64,000 bases of DNA. Origin: JBBQBM01 sp038317375. Its GTDB lineage: Bacteria > Patescibacteriota > Saccharimonadia > Saccharimonadales > JAGQMS01. Where the stretch lies: contig JBBQBM010000001.1 of assembly GCA_038317375.1 (NCBI GenBank), positions 1 through 64,000 of the forward strand, read 5' to 3'. The translations under genes and the position numbers were made by a program. The notes beneath the pieces are model-generated. The model did no database searches and had not been told where the DNA came from. It saw only the letters and a list, made by a program, of their open reading frames with translations. Every line of letters starts with the position of its first letter. The first letter of the stretch is position 1. Positions 7,572 through 16,204 of this stretch are shown piece after piece.

Positions 7572-8057
7572 ATGAAAACATTCTTTCATCGTATTTCTAG
7601 CAAGGTTTCGATGGCCATGGGATCGCCTTATTCGTTTATGCTCGCGGTCTTGGTGGTAATAATTTGGGCTGTGTCTGGACCTGTTTTCGCCTACTCTCAA
7701 ACCTGGCAACTGGTTATTAACACTGGGACAACTATCGTTACGTTTTTGATGATCTTTTTAGTGCAGAACACTCAGAACCGTGACGGCAAGGCAGTACAAC
7801 TAAAACTCGATGAGTTAATTCGTTCAACGACAGGAGCCAGAAATGAATTTGTTACTTTGGGTCTTCTCAGCGATGAAGAATTAGAAGCTCTAGACAAAGA
7901 CTTCCAATTAATCGGGGCGAAAAAGAATAGTCACCTACTTGCCGACATTCATGTTCATCTGGACGCCGAAAGGGCTCGCCGCCACAAATCGTTAGGCGAT
8001 AGAATCAAAAACGTCGTTAATCATTCATCTATTCAGCAAGATCCTCCAGAAAATTGA
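7572..8057 (+). CDS. Low-affinity iron permease-like protein
   Basis: A 161-residue protein of the low-affinity iron permease family (PF04120 type): an N-terminal amphipathic start, two membrane helices (FMLAVLVVIIWAVSGPVFAY and a second ending FLMIFLVQNTQNRD), then a cytoplasmic helical tail with the family motif QLKLDELIR. In bacteria the family is widespread but iron transport has been shown only for fungal relatives, so the substrate here is open. A TATAAG hexamer lies 11 nt before the ATG. Confidence 0.75.
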   Translation: MKTFFHRISSKVSMAMGSPYSFMLAVLVVIIWAVSGPVFAYSQTWQLVINTGTTIVTFLMIFLVQNTQNRDGKAVQLKLDELIRSTTGARNEFVTLGLLSDEELEALDKDFQLIGAKKNSHLLADIHVHLDAERARRHKSLGDRIKNVVNHSSIQQDPPEN

Positions 8058-8199
8058 CAAAGACCTTATGGTTATAGTAGGATAATACCCACGTGTCAAA
8101 CTAGTGAGGAAAGTTGGGTCTTTCCGGAACAGAGGAAAATAAAAACGGTAACTACCAAAATTTGTAGTTACTAAAAAAGACATCGGAGTGGAGGTTTTT
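8054..8199 (+). promoter_or_regulatory. Promoter and two-hairpin leader of a 30-aa peptide gene
   Basis: TTGACA (8054-8059), an 18-nt spacer and TAGGAT (8078-8083) predict a start near 8090. The roughly 110-nt leader contains hairpins GGAAAG/CTTTCC (8108-8125) and GTAACTAC/GTAGTTAC (8148-8171) and ends in the strong ribosome site GGAGTGGAGG. A long structured leader is exceptional in this window, where most promoters abut the start codon. Confidence 0.6.
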
Positions 8200-8292
8200 A
8201 TGAGTATTAAAGTACTCGTTGTACGTTCGAGGCGGAAGCGCATCAATGTTCGCAAAATACGGCCTAACTGGCAAAAGTTTCTAGTTGTTTAA
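8200..8292 (+). CDS. Short basic peptide (30 aa)
   Basis: ATG at 8200, 5 nt after a strong GGAGTGGAGG site, opens a 30-codon frame whose product is rich in Arg and Lys (VVRSRRKRINVRKIRPNWQK in the middle). I do not recognise it; it is not L34, L36 or another short ribosomal protein I know. The promoter, structured leader and ribosome site support translation. It overlaps the 3' end of the convergent dsbA-like gene by 12 nt. Confidence 0.5.
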   Translation: MSIKVLVVRSRRKRINVRKIRPNWQKFLVV

Positions 8293-8922
8293 GGATGCAA
8301 TGGCTGCGTCGATCTTTTTAGTAAACAGTTCTAGCGAGCCAACTTCGGCGCTATCGAGCTTTTGACCATTTAGTATAAAAGTCGGAGTACCATTAATGGC
8401 ATATTTGTCTTCGCCTTCTTTTCTGTCGGCGTTAATAGTGTTATTGACGGCTTCACTCGCGAAATCTTCTTTGAATTTTGTTAAGTCTAGGCTCAGGCTG
8501 GTAGCATAATTTTCGAATACGACTACGGGGCTAGTTAGTGACGACCATGATGTTTGATTCTGGTAGAGTAGCTCGTACATTTCAAAAAACTTACCCTGTA
8601 AAGAAGCTGCTTCTGCGGCGCGATGTGCGGCGACGGCATTTCTATGTATTGTTGTTAACGGAAAGTTACGAAAAGTGAACTTCAACTTATCGCCGTAGTC
8701 AGTTCTGATTTGTTCAATTATCGGGAAGAAACTACCACATGCTGGACACTGAAAATCCCCGTACTCCACTAGCTCAACTCCACTCGTTCCTGCACCAGAC
8801 GAATGTTTACTAACAACGGCAGTTGTAGTGCTTTTCGTATCTGCTTTGTCTTTGGTGAAGAAAAATACCCCGCCAATTAAGGCTATAACTGCTAGTAATA
8901 CTATGCCAAATTTCTTGTCCAT
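8281..8922 (-). CDS. DsbA-like thiol-disulfide oxidoreductase
   Basis: A 213-residue exported protein with an N-terminal anchor (KFGIVLLAVIALIGGVFFF) and a thioredoxin/DsbA fold. The active site is C59-P-A-C62 in GDFQCPACGSFFP, and the cis-Pro loop is GTPTFILNG. It should introduce or shuffle disulfides in proteins outside the membrane. Its oxidising partner is probably the VKOR-family protein encoded at 53205-53798. TATAGT on this strand ends 8 nt before the ATG, predicting a leaderless message. Confidence 0.92.
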   Translation of the reverse strand: MDKKFGIVLLAVIALIGGVFFFTKDKADTKSTTTAVVSKHSSGAGTSGVELVEYGDFQCPACGSFFPIIEQIRTDYGDKLKFTFRNFPLTTIHRNAVAAHRAAEAASLQGKFFEMYELLYQNQTSWSSLTSPVVVFENYATSLSLDLTKFKEDFASEAVNNTINADRKEGEDKYAINGTPTFILNGQKLDSAEVGSLELFTKKIDAAIASLNN

Positions 8923-8994
8923 ATATCGTAACTATACGACAAATCATGAGGTGTCGCTAGCATAAGATCCCCAAAAAGGTTTAATATAAGCAAT

Positions 8995-10005
8995 ATGAGA
9001 ATTGTATTACTTATAGGATTTTTTATTATTTCGTGCTTCAACATCTTACTAATTCGTAGCTTCGAATATATGAGCGTGCGCGAGCTCAAGCGCCAAGCCC
9101 GGAGTGGGAATATTAAAGCCGCCAGAGTTTATAAGGTTCGAGGTGTTTACGGTATTCAAGTCTGGATTTTATTATGGGGGGCAGTTGGTATAAGCACTTC
9201 AGCCGTGGTCTTGATTCTTAATAGTTCAGTAGCGACGTGGCTGGCAATTGTTCTTAGCATTCCAATACTCGTTTTTTTGCACGCTGTATTGCCACGTATA
9301 AAGAGGCCCAAGCCAAGCATTAATCTTGCCTCGTCTATTAGCCCGCAGTTGGAAGCTGTTTTACGCCTATTTCGACCCTTACTTTTAGTCGTGACCCGAC
9401 TTGTCGGACGCTGGATAAAAGACGAACCATTCACCCGCATACACAGCAAGGAAGAGCTTCTAGAAGTCTTAAACCATTCTGAAATGGCAACACGCGTCAG
9501 TAAAGACGAAGTTTTAATAGCGACTTCAGCGCTAACATTTGGAGATGAGAATATAGGCAAATTTATGACGCCAATCGGTGTAGTTAAAACGGTTGCAGAA
9601 AAGGACGTACTAACTCCAGTTATGCTCGACGAACTTCATGACAGTGGTTTCTCGCGCTTTCCGGTTAAAGGCAGTGGCAATACCTACGTTGGTACTCTCT
9701 ATTTCAAAGACGCTGTCAATATGGAGACTAGTCATGCCGTTAAGAATATTATGCGAAAAAGTGTTTTTTACGTGAACGAATCGGCCCTACTAGATCAAGC
9801 TTTGAAGGCTTTCTTGAAGACCCAGCACCATTTGTTTATGGTGGTGAATGAATATGAAGACGTCGTTGGTGTTATTACAATTGAAGATATTTTAGAACGA
9901 ATAATCGGCAAAAAAATTGTTGATGAATTTGACCAGTACGATGATCTTCGTGTGGTAGCAAAATCCCTCGCAGAAAAGCAGGTGAGCCAAGCAGACCATG
10001 TCTGA
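8995..10005 (+). CDS. CNNM/CorC-like CBS-domain membrane protein
   Basis: A 336-residue protein with two N-terminal membrane segments, a short acidic linker and a pair of CBS domains (about residues 195-310; the second has HHLFMVVNEYEDVVGVITIE). This is the CNNM/HlyC-CorC layout, a family tied to Mg2+ or Co2+ efflux. The membrane part is shorter than the usual DUF21 domain and the C-terminal CorC_HlyC domain is missing, so this is a reduced form. A TAATAT hexamer ends 7 nt before the ATG. Confidence 0.75.
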   Translation: MRIVLLIGFFIISCFNILLIRSFEYMSVRELKRQARSGNIKAARVYKVRGVYGIQVWILLWGAVGISTSAVVLILNSSVATWLAIVLSIPILVFLHAVLPRIKRPKPSINLASSISPQLEAVLRLFRPLLLVVTRLVGRWIKDEPFTRIHSKEELLEVLNHSEMATRVSKDEVLIATSALTFGDENIGKFMTPIGVVKTVAEKDVLTPVMLDELHDSGFSRFPVKGSGNTYVGTLYFKDAVNMETSHAVKNIMRKSVFYVNESALLDQALKAFLKTQHHLFMVVNEYEDVVGVITIEDILERIIGKKIVDEFDQYDDLRVVAKSLAEKQVSQADHV

Positions 10006-10018
10006 TGTATAATCTGTA

Positions 10019-11335
10019 GTGATTATGCAAAGAGTTTTATCAAATGAAGTTAAGTCACATGTCGGCAAGTCAGCTTTAGTTACTGGCTGGCTTCATAAAA
10101 AACGTCTTCTCGGCGGACTGACTTTTATAAATATCCGGGACCGCGGTGGCTTAATCCAAGTGCTTATCGAGGACAAAAAAGAAGTCGAGAAGTTGCGCGG
10201 TTTACAAATCGGCACCGTCTTATCGGCTGAAGGCGATGTCATTAAAGAGGGCCGAGCACCTGGTGGGGTTGAAATGCACAACCCAAAACTTACGATTTTA
10301 GTACCGGTGGAGCACGAATCACCGATCGAAATCGACAAGCCACTCGATCATAAGTCAGAAAACTTAAATACGCTTTTAGATAATCGTGTTGTTGGACTGC
10401 GTAACATTAAAGAAACGGCAATCTTCAAAATTCAGGATCGAGTTTTAGAAGGTGCTAGGCGCTACTTCTACCAAAACGGTTTTACTGAAATGAAGACTCC
10501 GAAACTTCTCGCAAAGCCGACAGAAGGCGGTGCAGAGGTTTTTACTATGGACTATTTTGGCAAGACCGCGAGCTTAGCGCAGAGTGCCCAATTTTATAAG
10601 CAGATAATGGTTGGGGTTTTTGAACGGGTCTTTGAAATGGGTGGCACTTACCGCGCCGAACCAAGTTCGACTACTCGCCACATGACAGAATATGTAACCA
10701 TCGACTGCGAGATGGGATTCATTACTTTTGATGAACTACGAGAATTTGCCCATGGGTTACTAAAATCTGTAGTCGATTTTGTTTGGAGTGAATGCCCGGA
10801 CGAGTTGAAACTATGGAACGCAGAGAAGCCGGTTCTGTCTGATAAGGCGGCATCAATCACTATGGCCGAAGTTCACGAACTTTACGAAAAGGCGACAAAA
10901 GATATTGTCCAGGACAAAAAAGATCTAACCCCAGCCGAGGAAAAGTGGATCTGTGAGTATGCCAAGGAAAATCTAGGGACAGAAGCAGTTTTTGTAACGG
11001 AATGGCCATCAAGTTCGATGAAGTTTTATCACAGGAAGACTGAAGGCAATGAAGAGATGTGTGATCGCTCAGACTTTTTGTTCCGTGGTCTCGAGATCAT
11101 GACAGCGCCAATGCGCGAGAACCGCTACGACATTCTGATTAAACAGATGAAAGAGCAGGGTCTAGACGAAAAGGAAGAGGGCTATCAGGCTTATCTGAGT
11201 GCCTTTAAATATGGCCTGCCGCCTCACGGAGGCTTCGGGCTTGGGCTCGAGCGACTTACGCAGAAAATAGTCGGTCTTAACAACATTAAAGAAGCGACCC
11301 TATTCCCACGCGACATCAATCGCCTCGCGCCATAA
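10019..11335 (+). CDS. aspS: Aspartyl-tRNA synthetase, archaeal type
   Basis: A 438-residue class IIb synthetase. Residues 1-115 are an OB-fold anticodon-binding domain (VTGWLHKKRLLGGLTFINIR), followed by the catalytic core with motif 2 (FEMGGTYRAEPSSTTRHMTE) and motif 3 (GFGLGLERL) and the typical AspRS ending LFPRDINRLAP. It lacks the roughly 150-residue GAD insert of ordinary bacterial AspRS (about 590 residues) and so belongs to the short archaeal/eukaryotic type, which is often non-discriminating and supports Asn-tRNA formation through GatCAB. Either GTG at 10019 or ATG at 10025 could be the start; TATAAT at 10008-10013 lies close to both. Confidence 0.9.
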   Translation: MIMQRVLSNEVKSHVGKSALVTGWLHKKRLLGGLTFINIRDRGGLIQVLIEDKKEVEKLRGLQIGTVLSAEGDVIKEGRAPGGVEMHNPKLTILVPVEHESPIEIDKPLDHKSENLNTLLDNRVVGLRNIKETAIFKIQDRVLEGARRYFYQNGFTEMKTPKLLAKPTEGGAEVFTMDYFGKTASLAQSAQFYKQIMVGVFERVFEMGGTYRAEPSSTTRHMTEYVTIDCEMGFITFDELREFAHGLLKSVVDFVWSECPDELKLWNAEKPVLSDKAASITMAEVHELYEKATKDIVQDKKDLTPAEEKWICEYAKENLGTEAVFVTEWPSSSMKFYHRKTEGNEEMCDRSDFLFRGLEIMTAPMRENRYDILIKQMKEQGLDEKEEGYQAYLSAFKYGLPPHGGFGLGLERLTQKIVGLNNIKEATLFPRDINRLAP

Positions 11336-11361
11336 TAATACTTAACATGTTAAGTATTATT
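11334..11361. repeat. Palindrome copy 2 (perfect, 28 nt)
   Basis: The 16-nt core ACTTAACATGTTAAGT is flanked by AATAAT and ATTATT, all 28 positions symmetrical. It begins at the stop codons of aspS and ends 4 nt before the next ATG; its right arm supplies a TATTAT that could serve as a -10 for the peptidase gene. Confidence 0.92.
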
Positions 11362-11365
11362 TGAC

Positions 11366-11743
11366 ATGACAATATCAGATAAAGAATTCGACGACATCAT
11401 ATCGTCCGCCATGGATGAATTGCCTCAAAAGTACATAACCGGACTTAATAATGTCTCGGTTGTAATTGCAGATGATCCGGACGAAAATCAACGAACAAAA
11501 CTCAAGCTTCGGTGCCACGAAACATTGTTTGGGTTGTATGAGGGGATTCCGTTAACCAAACGCGGTAATGGCTATAATCTTGTTCTGCCAGATAAAATTA
11601 CACTTTTTAAGAACCCGCTACTGAGAGCTAGCGCTGATATCCAAGCGTTCCGCGAAAACACTAAGCGAACTCTTTGGCACGAGATTGCACACCACTATGG
11701 GCTAGATCATGAACGAATTCACAAACTCGAAAACAGTAACTAA
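11366..11743 (+). CDS. Minimal zincin-type metallopeptidase
   Basis: A 125-residue protein of the Zincin_1 (metallopeptidase, PF06262) family. The zinc motif is H105-E-I-A-H109 with a further His in GLDHERI. The family is an unusually small zincin without the usual substrate-binding accessory domains; its substrates are unknown. It follows aspS by 30 nt, separated by a perfect palindrome, and precedes the EVE-domain gene by 15 nt. Confidence 0.85.
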   Translation: MTISDKEFDDIISSAMDELPQKYITGLNNVSVVIADDPDENQRTKLKLRCHETLFGLYEGIPLTKRGNGYNLVLPDKITLFKNPLLRASADIQAFRENTKRTLWHEIAHHYGLDHERIHKLENSN

Positions 11744-11758
11744 AGTTATAATATGGTT

Positions 11759-12154
11759 ATGAAATATTTTCTGGTCAAAACCGATCCTGGGACCTACAGT
11801 CTCGAAGACTTTGAGCGTGATGATGAGACTGAGTGGGATGGCGTTCATAACTATGAGGCGATTAATTATATAAAGACTATGAGTCCAGGCGATAAGGTCT
11901 ATATCTATTTATCGCAGACTGACAAAGCGATAGTCGGCATGGGTGAAGTAACAGGTGAACCGTACGAGAACAAAGATGACCCGCGGTTTTCTTGGGCGGT
12001 ACGGTTGAAGTTTATAAAAAGAACAAAGCCGGTGACTCTCAAGCAAGTCAAAGCCGAACCAAAACTGGCGAAGTTTAAGCTAGTTACTCATTCACGGTTA
12101 AGTGTAATGTCTGTTGACGATAGTGTCGCAGCTTGGATTAACTCTCGTCTTTAG
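11759..12154 (+). CDS. EVE-domain (PUA-like) protein
   Basis: A 131-residue single-domain EVE protein: MKYFLVKTDPGTYSLEDFER at the start, then WDGVHNYEAINYIKTM and GDKVYIYLSQTDKAIVGMGE. EVE domains bind modified bases in DNA or RNA. The ATG at 11759 is preferred over one 6 nt upstream because family members begin MKYFLVKS/T and because TATAAT (11747-11752) ends exactly 6 nt before it, placing the transcription start on this ATG. Its 3' end overlaps the convergent alkA gene by 17 nt, which puts two likely modified-base proteins side by side. Confidence 0.87.
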   Translation: MKYFLVKTDPGTYSLEDFERDDETEWDGVHNYEAINYIKTMSPGDKVYIYLSQTDKAIVGMGEVTGEPYENKDDPRFSWAVRLKFIKRTKPVTLKQVKAEPKLAKFKLVTHSRLSVMSVDDSVAAWINSRL

Positions 12155-12755
12155 AGTCGAGCGAATGCCAGAGAGCGAGAGAAACAGCGCTGCGATGCGG
12201 CGACCACGAAGAGCTCAATTTTTTCAGTTTTTCTGGAGTTAGCTTTTTGCCTGCAAATTTGTCGGCAGCGTTTCTAAGGCCCAAGTCACCTGACGAGAAA
12301 ACGTCTGGTCGAGCCAGCGTAAATAGTAAAAACATTTCAGCCGTCCAACGCCCCACGCCTTTTAGCTGAACTAGCTCAGCGATGATCGACTCGTCTTCAA
12401 GTTCGTCTAGATGATTGAGTCTAACTGTGCCATCGGTTACCCCATTAGCAATGTTTAAGATATAACTGGCTTTCTGATTCGACAGCCCGACAGACCTGAG
12501 TTGTTCGATTGTGAAAGTCTTAACTATTTCAGGATCTTCTGGTTTCTCAACGAGGCTTGCGAACCGGCTCCAGATGATATCTGCAACTTTAGTAGAAAGC
12601 TGTTGCGAAACGATACTAGCGAATAACTCTCGGGCATACATAGGCGGTGGGGATTTTTTGATAGTTCTCTTAGTAAGAGCATAGTGCTTTATCAGCTCAC
12701 TAACTTTTGGATCTTTGGACTCAAAGTATTTTATTGCTGAGTTTATGTCGATCAT
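12138..12755 (-). CDS. alkA: DNA-3-methyladenine glycosylase II (AlkA-like)
   Basis: A 205-residue HhH-GPD glycosylase. The helix-hairpin-helix is LKGVGRWTAEMFLLF (about residues 131-145) and the catalytic Asp is most likely D157 in SSGDLGL. It removes alkylated purines such as 3-methyladenine from DNA as the first step of base-excision repair. It lacks the N-terminal AlkA_N domain of the E. coli enzyme and matches the short single-domain form common in bacteria. Confidence 0.88.
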   Translation of the reverse strand: MIDINSAIKYFESKDPKVSELIKHYALTKRTIKKSPPPMYARELFASIVSQQLSTKVADIIWSRFASLVEKPEDPEIVKTFTIEQLRSVGLSNQKASYILNIANGVTDGTVRLNHLDELEDESIIAELVQLKGVGRWTAEMFLLFTLARPDVFSSGDLGLRNAADKFAGKKLTPEKLKKLSSSWSPHRSAVSLALWHSLDSKDES

Positions 12756-12799
12756 TGTGTGAAGTCATCGTACGCCCGCGAGTACAATATATAAAGACC

Positions 12800-13627
12800 A
12801 TGCGCATAATATCGCTAGATATACCAGAAAAACGCAGAGTAAAAAAAGGCAATCGAGCCTTTCGGATAGTTTTTGTAGTTTTCGTTATAGGTCTTGTGAT
12901 AATCGGGATGCGTGTTTATCGCTCTAATTATTTGATCGCTCAACCCGCAAGCGAGATAGAAGCAACTGTAGATAAGAACAAAACACTTCGTGTCTTTAGT
13001 GGTGAACAGTTTAAGGATCTTTACAATAACTTTCGCTACGCAAATACCGATAAAATTGTCGATCCGCCAAATATAACTGGCAATACCACAGCTGACGCTA
13101 GGATTAGGTCGATAGCTGAATCACGCGGTTATAGACTTCGACGGCTGGCACGTGACGCCATCGGGGTTGCTGACGGACTTCCGCTACAATCCATTGCCGT
13201 TAAATCTTGGAATGATTTAAAGGAAGCAGCTGCCAAAGATGGGATTGTACTAACGGTGACTGCATCTTTCCGTACGTTTGAAGATCAAAGAATGATTTTC
13301 CTCGACGGACTTAGAGCTTATGGGGTCTCAACCCAAGATATTGCCGAAGGTCATGTCGACGCCTCAGTAGATAAAGTTTTGCAGACATATGCGCCACCAG
13401 GCTACTCTCGGCACCATACCGGCTTTACGATTGACCTAACCTGCGGTACCAACGGGCTAACTAATTTCGCAACGACCATCTGTTATCGGTGGTTGTCGGC
13501 AGATAATTATTTGCACGCCAAAACTTATGGCTGGGTACCAAGCTATCCGGACGGAACTGATTTGCAAGGTCCCGAACCGGAGCCTTGGGAATATATTTGG
13601 GTAACAGTCGATGCCTTGCTCAAATAA
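12800..13627 (+). CDS. VanY-type D-Ala-D-Ala carboxypeptidase, membrane-anchored
   Basis: A 275-residue protein with a basic N terminus, one membrane helix (about residues 22-40, RIVFVVFVIGLVIIGM) and an extracellular peptidase M15B (VanY) domain. The zinc-site motif is SRHHTGFTIDL, and PWEYIWV near the C terminus carries the usual second zinc-side segment. It trims the terminal D-Ala of peptidoglycan stem peptides. The start at 12800 gives a normal anchor; the frame runs further upstream into the divergent alkA promoter. It heads a run of envelope-protein genes ending at 15229. Confidence 0.87.
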   Translation: MRIISLDIPEKRRVKKGNRAFRIVFVVFVIGLVIIGMRVYRSNYLIAQPASEIEATVDKNKTLRVFSGEQFKDLYNNFRYANTDKIVDPPNITGNTTADARIRSIAESRGYRLRRLARDAIGVADGLPLQSIAVKSWNDLKEAAAKDGIVLTVTASFRTFEDQRMIFLDGLRAYGVSTQDIAEGHVDASVDKVLQTYAPPGYSRHHTGFTIDLTCGTNGLTNFATTICYRWLSADNYLHAKTYGWVPSYPDGTDLQGPEPEPWEYIWVTVDALLK

Positions 13628-13661
13628 AATGAAGAAAGCGGCCTATGCTACAATAAAACAG

Positions 13662-14267
13662 ATGAAGAAGCTCAAGTTTATAGTAGTAATATTTGCTTTG
13701 TTTTTGATATTCCCAGCCATGGCTGGCGCCCATGAAGATGATCCCACTGAAGCACCCGAGACAGTAGATGCGCGAATGCAACGGTTTGAAGAAGCTAAGA
13801 GGATTTTTACGATCCGACTAAGCGAAAAGGAGCAGGCCCGACTTGCTAGTCGTTGCGTCAGAGCTCAGGAGAAGTTATCTAAGATCAGTGACAGGTTAGA
13901 TGTTCGGTCGCCAATAATTACCAAGAAATATGATTTGATTAACCTCCATCTATTAGCTGTTCAAAAACGTCTTGGCATTCAACAGGTCGACACATCTATC
14001 ATCGATTTACTAATCACTAGTTTCCAGCAACTGGCAGATGATTACGATACAGCTTTGGCGGATTATCATAATGCACTCGATGACGTCACTGTAGTCGGCT
14101 GTACATCTGACCCACAGACATTTAAGGCACTACTCGAAGACGTTCGAGCAAAACGACTGGTGTTTGTTGACTCATTGGAGGCTATCGGGAACTTTACTAA
14201 GACAGAACTTAAAACGGGATTCGACGACCTTCGTACTCGACTCAACAGTAAGGGCTCAGAGCAATGA
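13662..14267 (+). CDS. Exported helical protein of unknown function
   Basis: A 201-residue protein with a signal peptide (KFIVVIFALFLIFPAMAGAH) and a mostly helical, charged mature region with two Cys. No family is recognised. The start at 13662 gives the signal peptide directly, and TACAAT (13649-13654) ends 7 nt before this ATG. It overlaps the next gene by 4 nt (ATGA), so it is co-translated with the single-helix protein at 14264. Confidence 0.65.
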   Translation: MKKLKFIVVIFALFLIFPAMAGAHEDDPTEAPETVDARMQRFEEAKRIFTIRLSEKEQARLASRCVRAQEKLSKISDRLDVRSPIITKKYDLINLHLLAVQKRLGIQQVDTSIIDLLITSFQQLADDYDTALADYHNALDDVTVVGCTSDPQTFKALLEDVRAKRLVFVDSLEAIGNFTKTELKTGFDDLRTRLNSKGSEQ

Positions 14268-14638
14268 ACCAAGACCCTAAGGATATAAATATCGCTGAAA
14301 CTCCGACGAACCTACCGGATGAGACCGCTACCCCGGTAGTAAAAAAAGGAATTAATCTTGTTTTAGCGATTAGCATTGCCGTAGTCGTTGCTGCAATTCT
14401 TGCCGGCGGCAGCCTATTTATATTTATGCGTTCCGATACGAGAGATATGATTCGTACAAACGAGAGCGCTGAAAATGCTAAAACAGAGGAGAGTTTGTCG
14501 GACGCGCCAGATGAAACAAGTGCTCTGACTAGCGATGATCTTAATGGTATCGAACAAGATGTCGCCAGCTCGGCTGCGAGCATCAACAGTGGTGATTTTG
14601 GTTCATCAGAAGTGACCGACTCGGCACTAGGGCTATAG
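14264..14638 (+). CDS. Single-helix membrane protein, acidic, unknown
   Basis: A 124-residue protein with a short N-terminal tail, one membrane helix (LVLAISIAVVVAAILAGGSL) and an acidic, Ser/Ala-rich C-terminal tail with no clear fold. It lies between two other small envelope genes with overlapping or abutting ends and is part of the same operon. No family is recognised and low-complexity content makes similarity searches unreliable. Confidence 0.6.
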   Translation: MNQDPKDINIAETPTNLPDETATPVVKKGINLVLAISIAVVVAAILAGGSLFIFMRSDTRDMIRTNESAENAKTEESLSDAPDETSALTSDDLNGIEQDVASSAASINSGDFGSSEVTDSALGL

Positions 14639-15229
14639 ATGGAAAGGGCAAAGTTAACGCTCCGAAGGGCGATAACTATTATTTTAGTACTGGCATTCTT
14701 GGCCTCGGCCGCACTAGGGGTGTATAGCTTACGCCAAAATAATCTTAGAATGCTCGAGCTTCGTGATGCGGTGTTCACAGCCGACAGAGACGATGGTGAC
14801 ACTGGTGCGGCGCTCTCTAGCTTGCAAATATATGTAGTCTCGCACATGAATACGCGGCTACCGAAGCTGGGCAAAGAAAAGGCCATTCAGTTAAAATATA
14901 CATACGAGCGCCGTCTGGCGGCCGATAAAGCCCGAGTATCTGCTGAAAGGGCCACAATCAGCGTTCAAGGTACAGATTATTGCAAAAGTACTTTCCCGGG
15001 AGCCAGTTTTGCAGTTAGATCACAGTGCGTAGAAGAGTATTACGCTGCGCATCCTGTAAAAAGCTTAGAAATTCCGGTCGAACTTTATTCATACGACTTC
15101 GTAACACCATTCTGGGTGCCAGACACGGCCGGACTTTCTCTATTAGCAACAACAGCACTATTTCTAGTGCTGTTGTTGAAGTTTACGAGTTGGTTAATCG
15201 TTAGACGTACGCTCAAGCCTACTGTGTAG
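14639..15229 (+). CDS. Membrane protein with extracytoplasmic loop, unknown
   Basis: A 196-residue protein with an N-terminal helix (ITIILVLAFLASAALGVYSL), an extracytoplasmic stretch of about 130 residues containing two Cys (TDYCKSTF and RSQCVEEY) that could pair as a disulfide, and a C-terminal helix (LLATTALFLVLLLKF). The layout is like a sensor without its cytoplasmic domain. It directly abuts the preceding gene (stop to ATG with no gap) and ends the envelope operon. Confidence 0.62.
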   Translation: MERAKLTLRRAITIILVLAFLASAALGVYSLRQNNLRMLELRDAVFTADRDDGDTGAALSSLQIYVVSHMNTRLPKLGKEKAIQLKYTYERRLAADKARVSAERATISVQGTDYCKSTFPGASFAVRSQCVEEYYAAHPVKSLEIPVELYSYDFVTPFWVPDTAGLSLLATTALFLVLLLKFTSWLIVRRTLKPTV

Positions 15230-15776
15230 TAGTTTTATCGGTACTGTCTGTTGTTGTAGCTTTACTTCCGTTTGCTTTGAAGTCAACAATTGCTTTGACG
15301 ACCTTACCATCTTCTTTCAAGTTTTCCCAGAACAAGACTTTGTCTCTTGAGATGAACATTTCATCTTCTGGGCCGTGGAGTTCACTACCTAGTTTAGCTA
15401 AGCTGATGTTTTGGGCTGCTGTATCACCGGTGTCTGGCTGGACCTGCTCTACTCTAACGTAAAAGATATCCGTTAGTTGGTAGAACCTTGCGTTAACAAC
15501 CGAGAGTTTCCCGAAATATACCTGACCGCTTTGGTCATTCAAAAATACCGCCTGATATTTATCAGTCTTAATTAGCTTTTCTTCGCCAGTACTTCGACCG
15601 AAGAAGACAAGCGCCATTACTGCGGAAATAAGTAGTGCCATAGACACAACCATACCGACCATAACAACTTTCATGAGTCCCTTAGGCCCCTTGTGTTTTT
15701 TGCTTGTGCTTGAATCCCCAGCTCCACTTGTTTGGCTAGAAACTCTTCCCCGTGACATAAAATCGTTTGTGTCCAT
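15219..15776 (-). CDS. Single-pass membrane protein, unknown
   Basis: A 185-residue protein with a polar N-terminal region, a membrane helix (VVMVGMVVSMALLISAVMAL) at about residues 37-60 and an extracytoplasmic domain of about 100 residues beginning KYQAVFLNDQSGQVYFGKL, ending in a Thr/Ser-rich tail. The fold is not recognised. AAGGTGG lies upstream of the ATG. It overlaps the convergent gene by 11 nt. Confidence 0.62.
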   Translation of the reverse strand: MDTNDFMSRGRVSSQTSGAGDSSTSKKHKGPKGLMKVVMVGMVVSMALLISAVMALVFFGRSTGEEKLIKTDKYQAVFLNDQSGQVYFGKLSVVNARFYQLTDIFYVRVEQVQPDTGDTAAQNISLAKLGSELHGPEDEMFISRDKVLFWENLKEDGKVVKAIVDFKANGSKATTTDSTDKTTTQ

Positions 15777-15921
15777 TATCTATAACCACCTTATTATTTA
15801 ATCTGTAATGCCTATTAGTGTAGCGCAACAATGCTTATGTTCGCAATGATAAAACGCTCAAGCTTTGATAGAAGTTACCGAGGGGATGTTTTTTCTACAG
15901 CGTCATCTGTTATAAAGATTG

Positions 15922-15978
15922 TTGACAAGGGTGAGCAAACCAGAGTATGTTAGGGGTACTAACAGTGTTTAAGGAGGA
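15922..15978 (+). promoter_or_regulatory. Promoter and strong ribosome site of the 67-aa protein gene
   Basis: TTGACA (15922-15927), 18-nt spacer, TATGTT (15946-15951), then AAGGAGGAG starting at about 15971. Both signals are close to consensus, suggesting a highly expressed small protein. The 145 bases before this, back to the divergent gene at 15776, show nothing else I can name. Confidence 0.75.
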
Positions 15979-15987
15979 GTAGAAAAA

Positions 15988-16191
15988 ATGGCAGGATACA
16001 AGCACACGAACTCAAAAGGGGTAACATATTTCCTAAATACAAAAATGGTCACACTCCGCGGTGGCAAAGAACAGAGAATCTATTACTTCAGTAAAGACGA
16101 ACGCCCAGAAGGTTGCGATCTTCCAAGCAACATGGCTGTCAACGAAAACCCACGAAACGGTTTCTTGACTGTCAAGCGCACAGACAAATAG
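15988..16191 (+). CDS. Small conserved-type protein (67 aa), unknown
   Basis: A 67-residue basic protein (GVTYFLNTKMVTLRGGKEQR then IYYFSKDERPEGCDLP) predicted to form mostly beta-strands. It has no signal peptide or membrane segment. A near-consensus promoter, a very strong ribosome site and a terminator at 16205-16242 mark it as a well-expressed single-gene unit. I do not recognise the family. Confidence 0.75.
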   Translation: MAGYKHTNSKGVTYFLNTKMVTLRGGKEQRIYYFSKDERPEGCDLPSNMAVNENPRNGFLTVKRTDK

Positions 16192-16204
16192 TTCAACCAG
16201 AACT

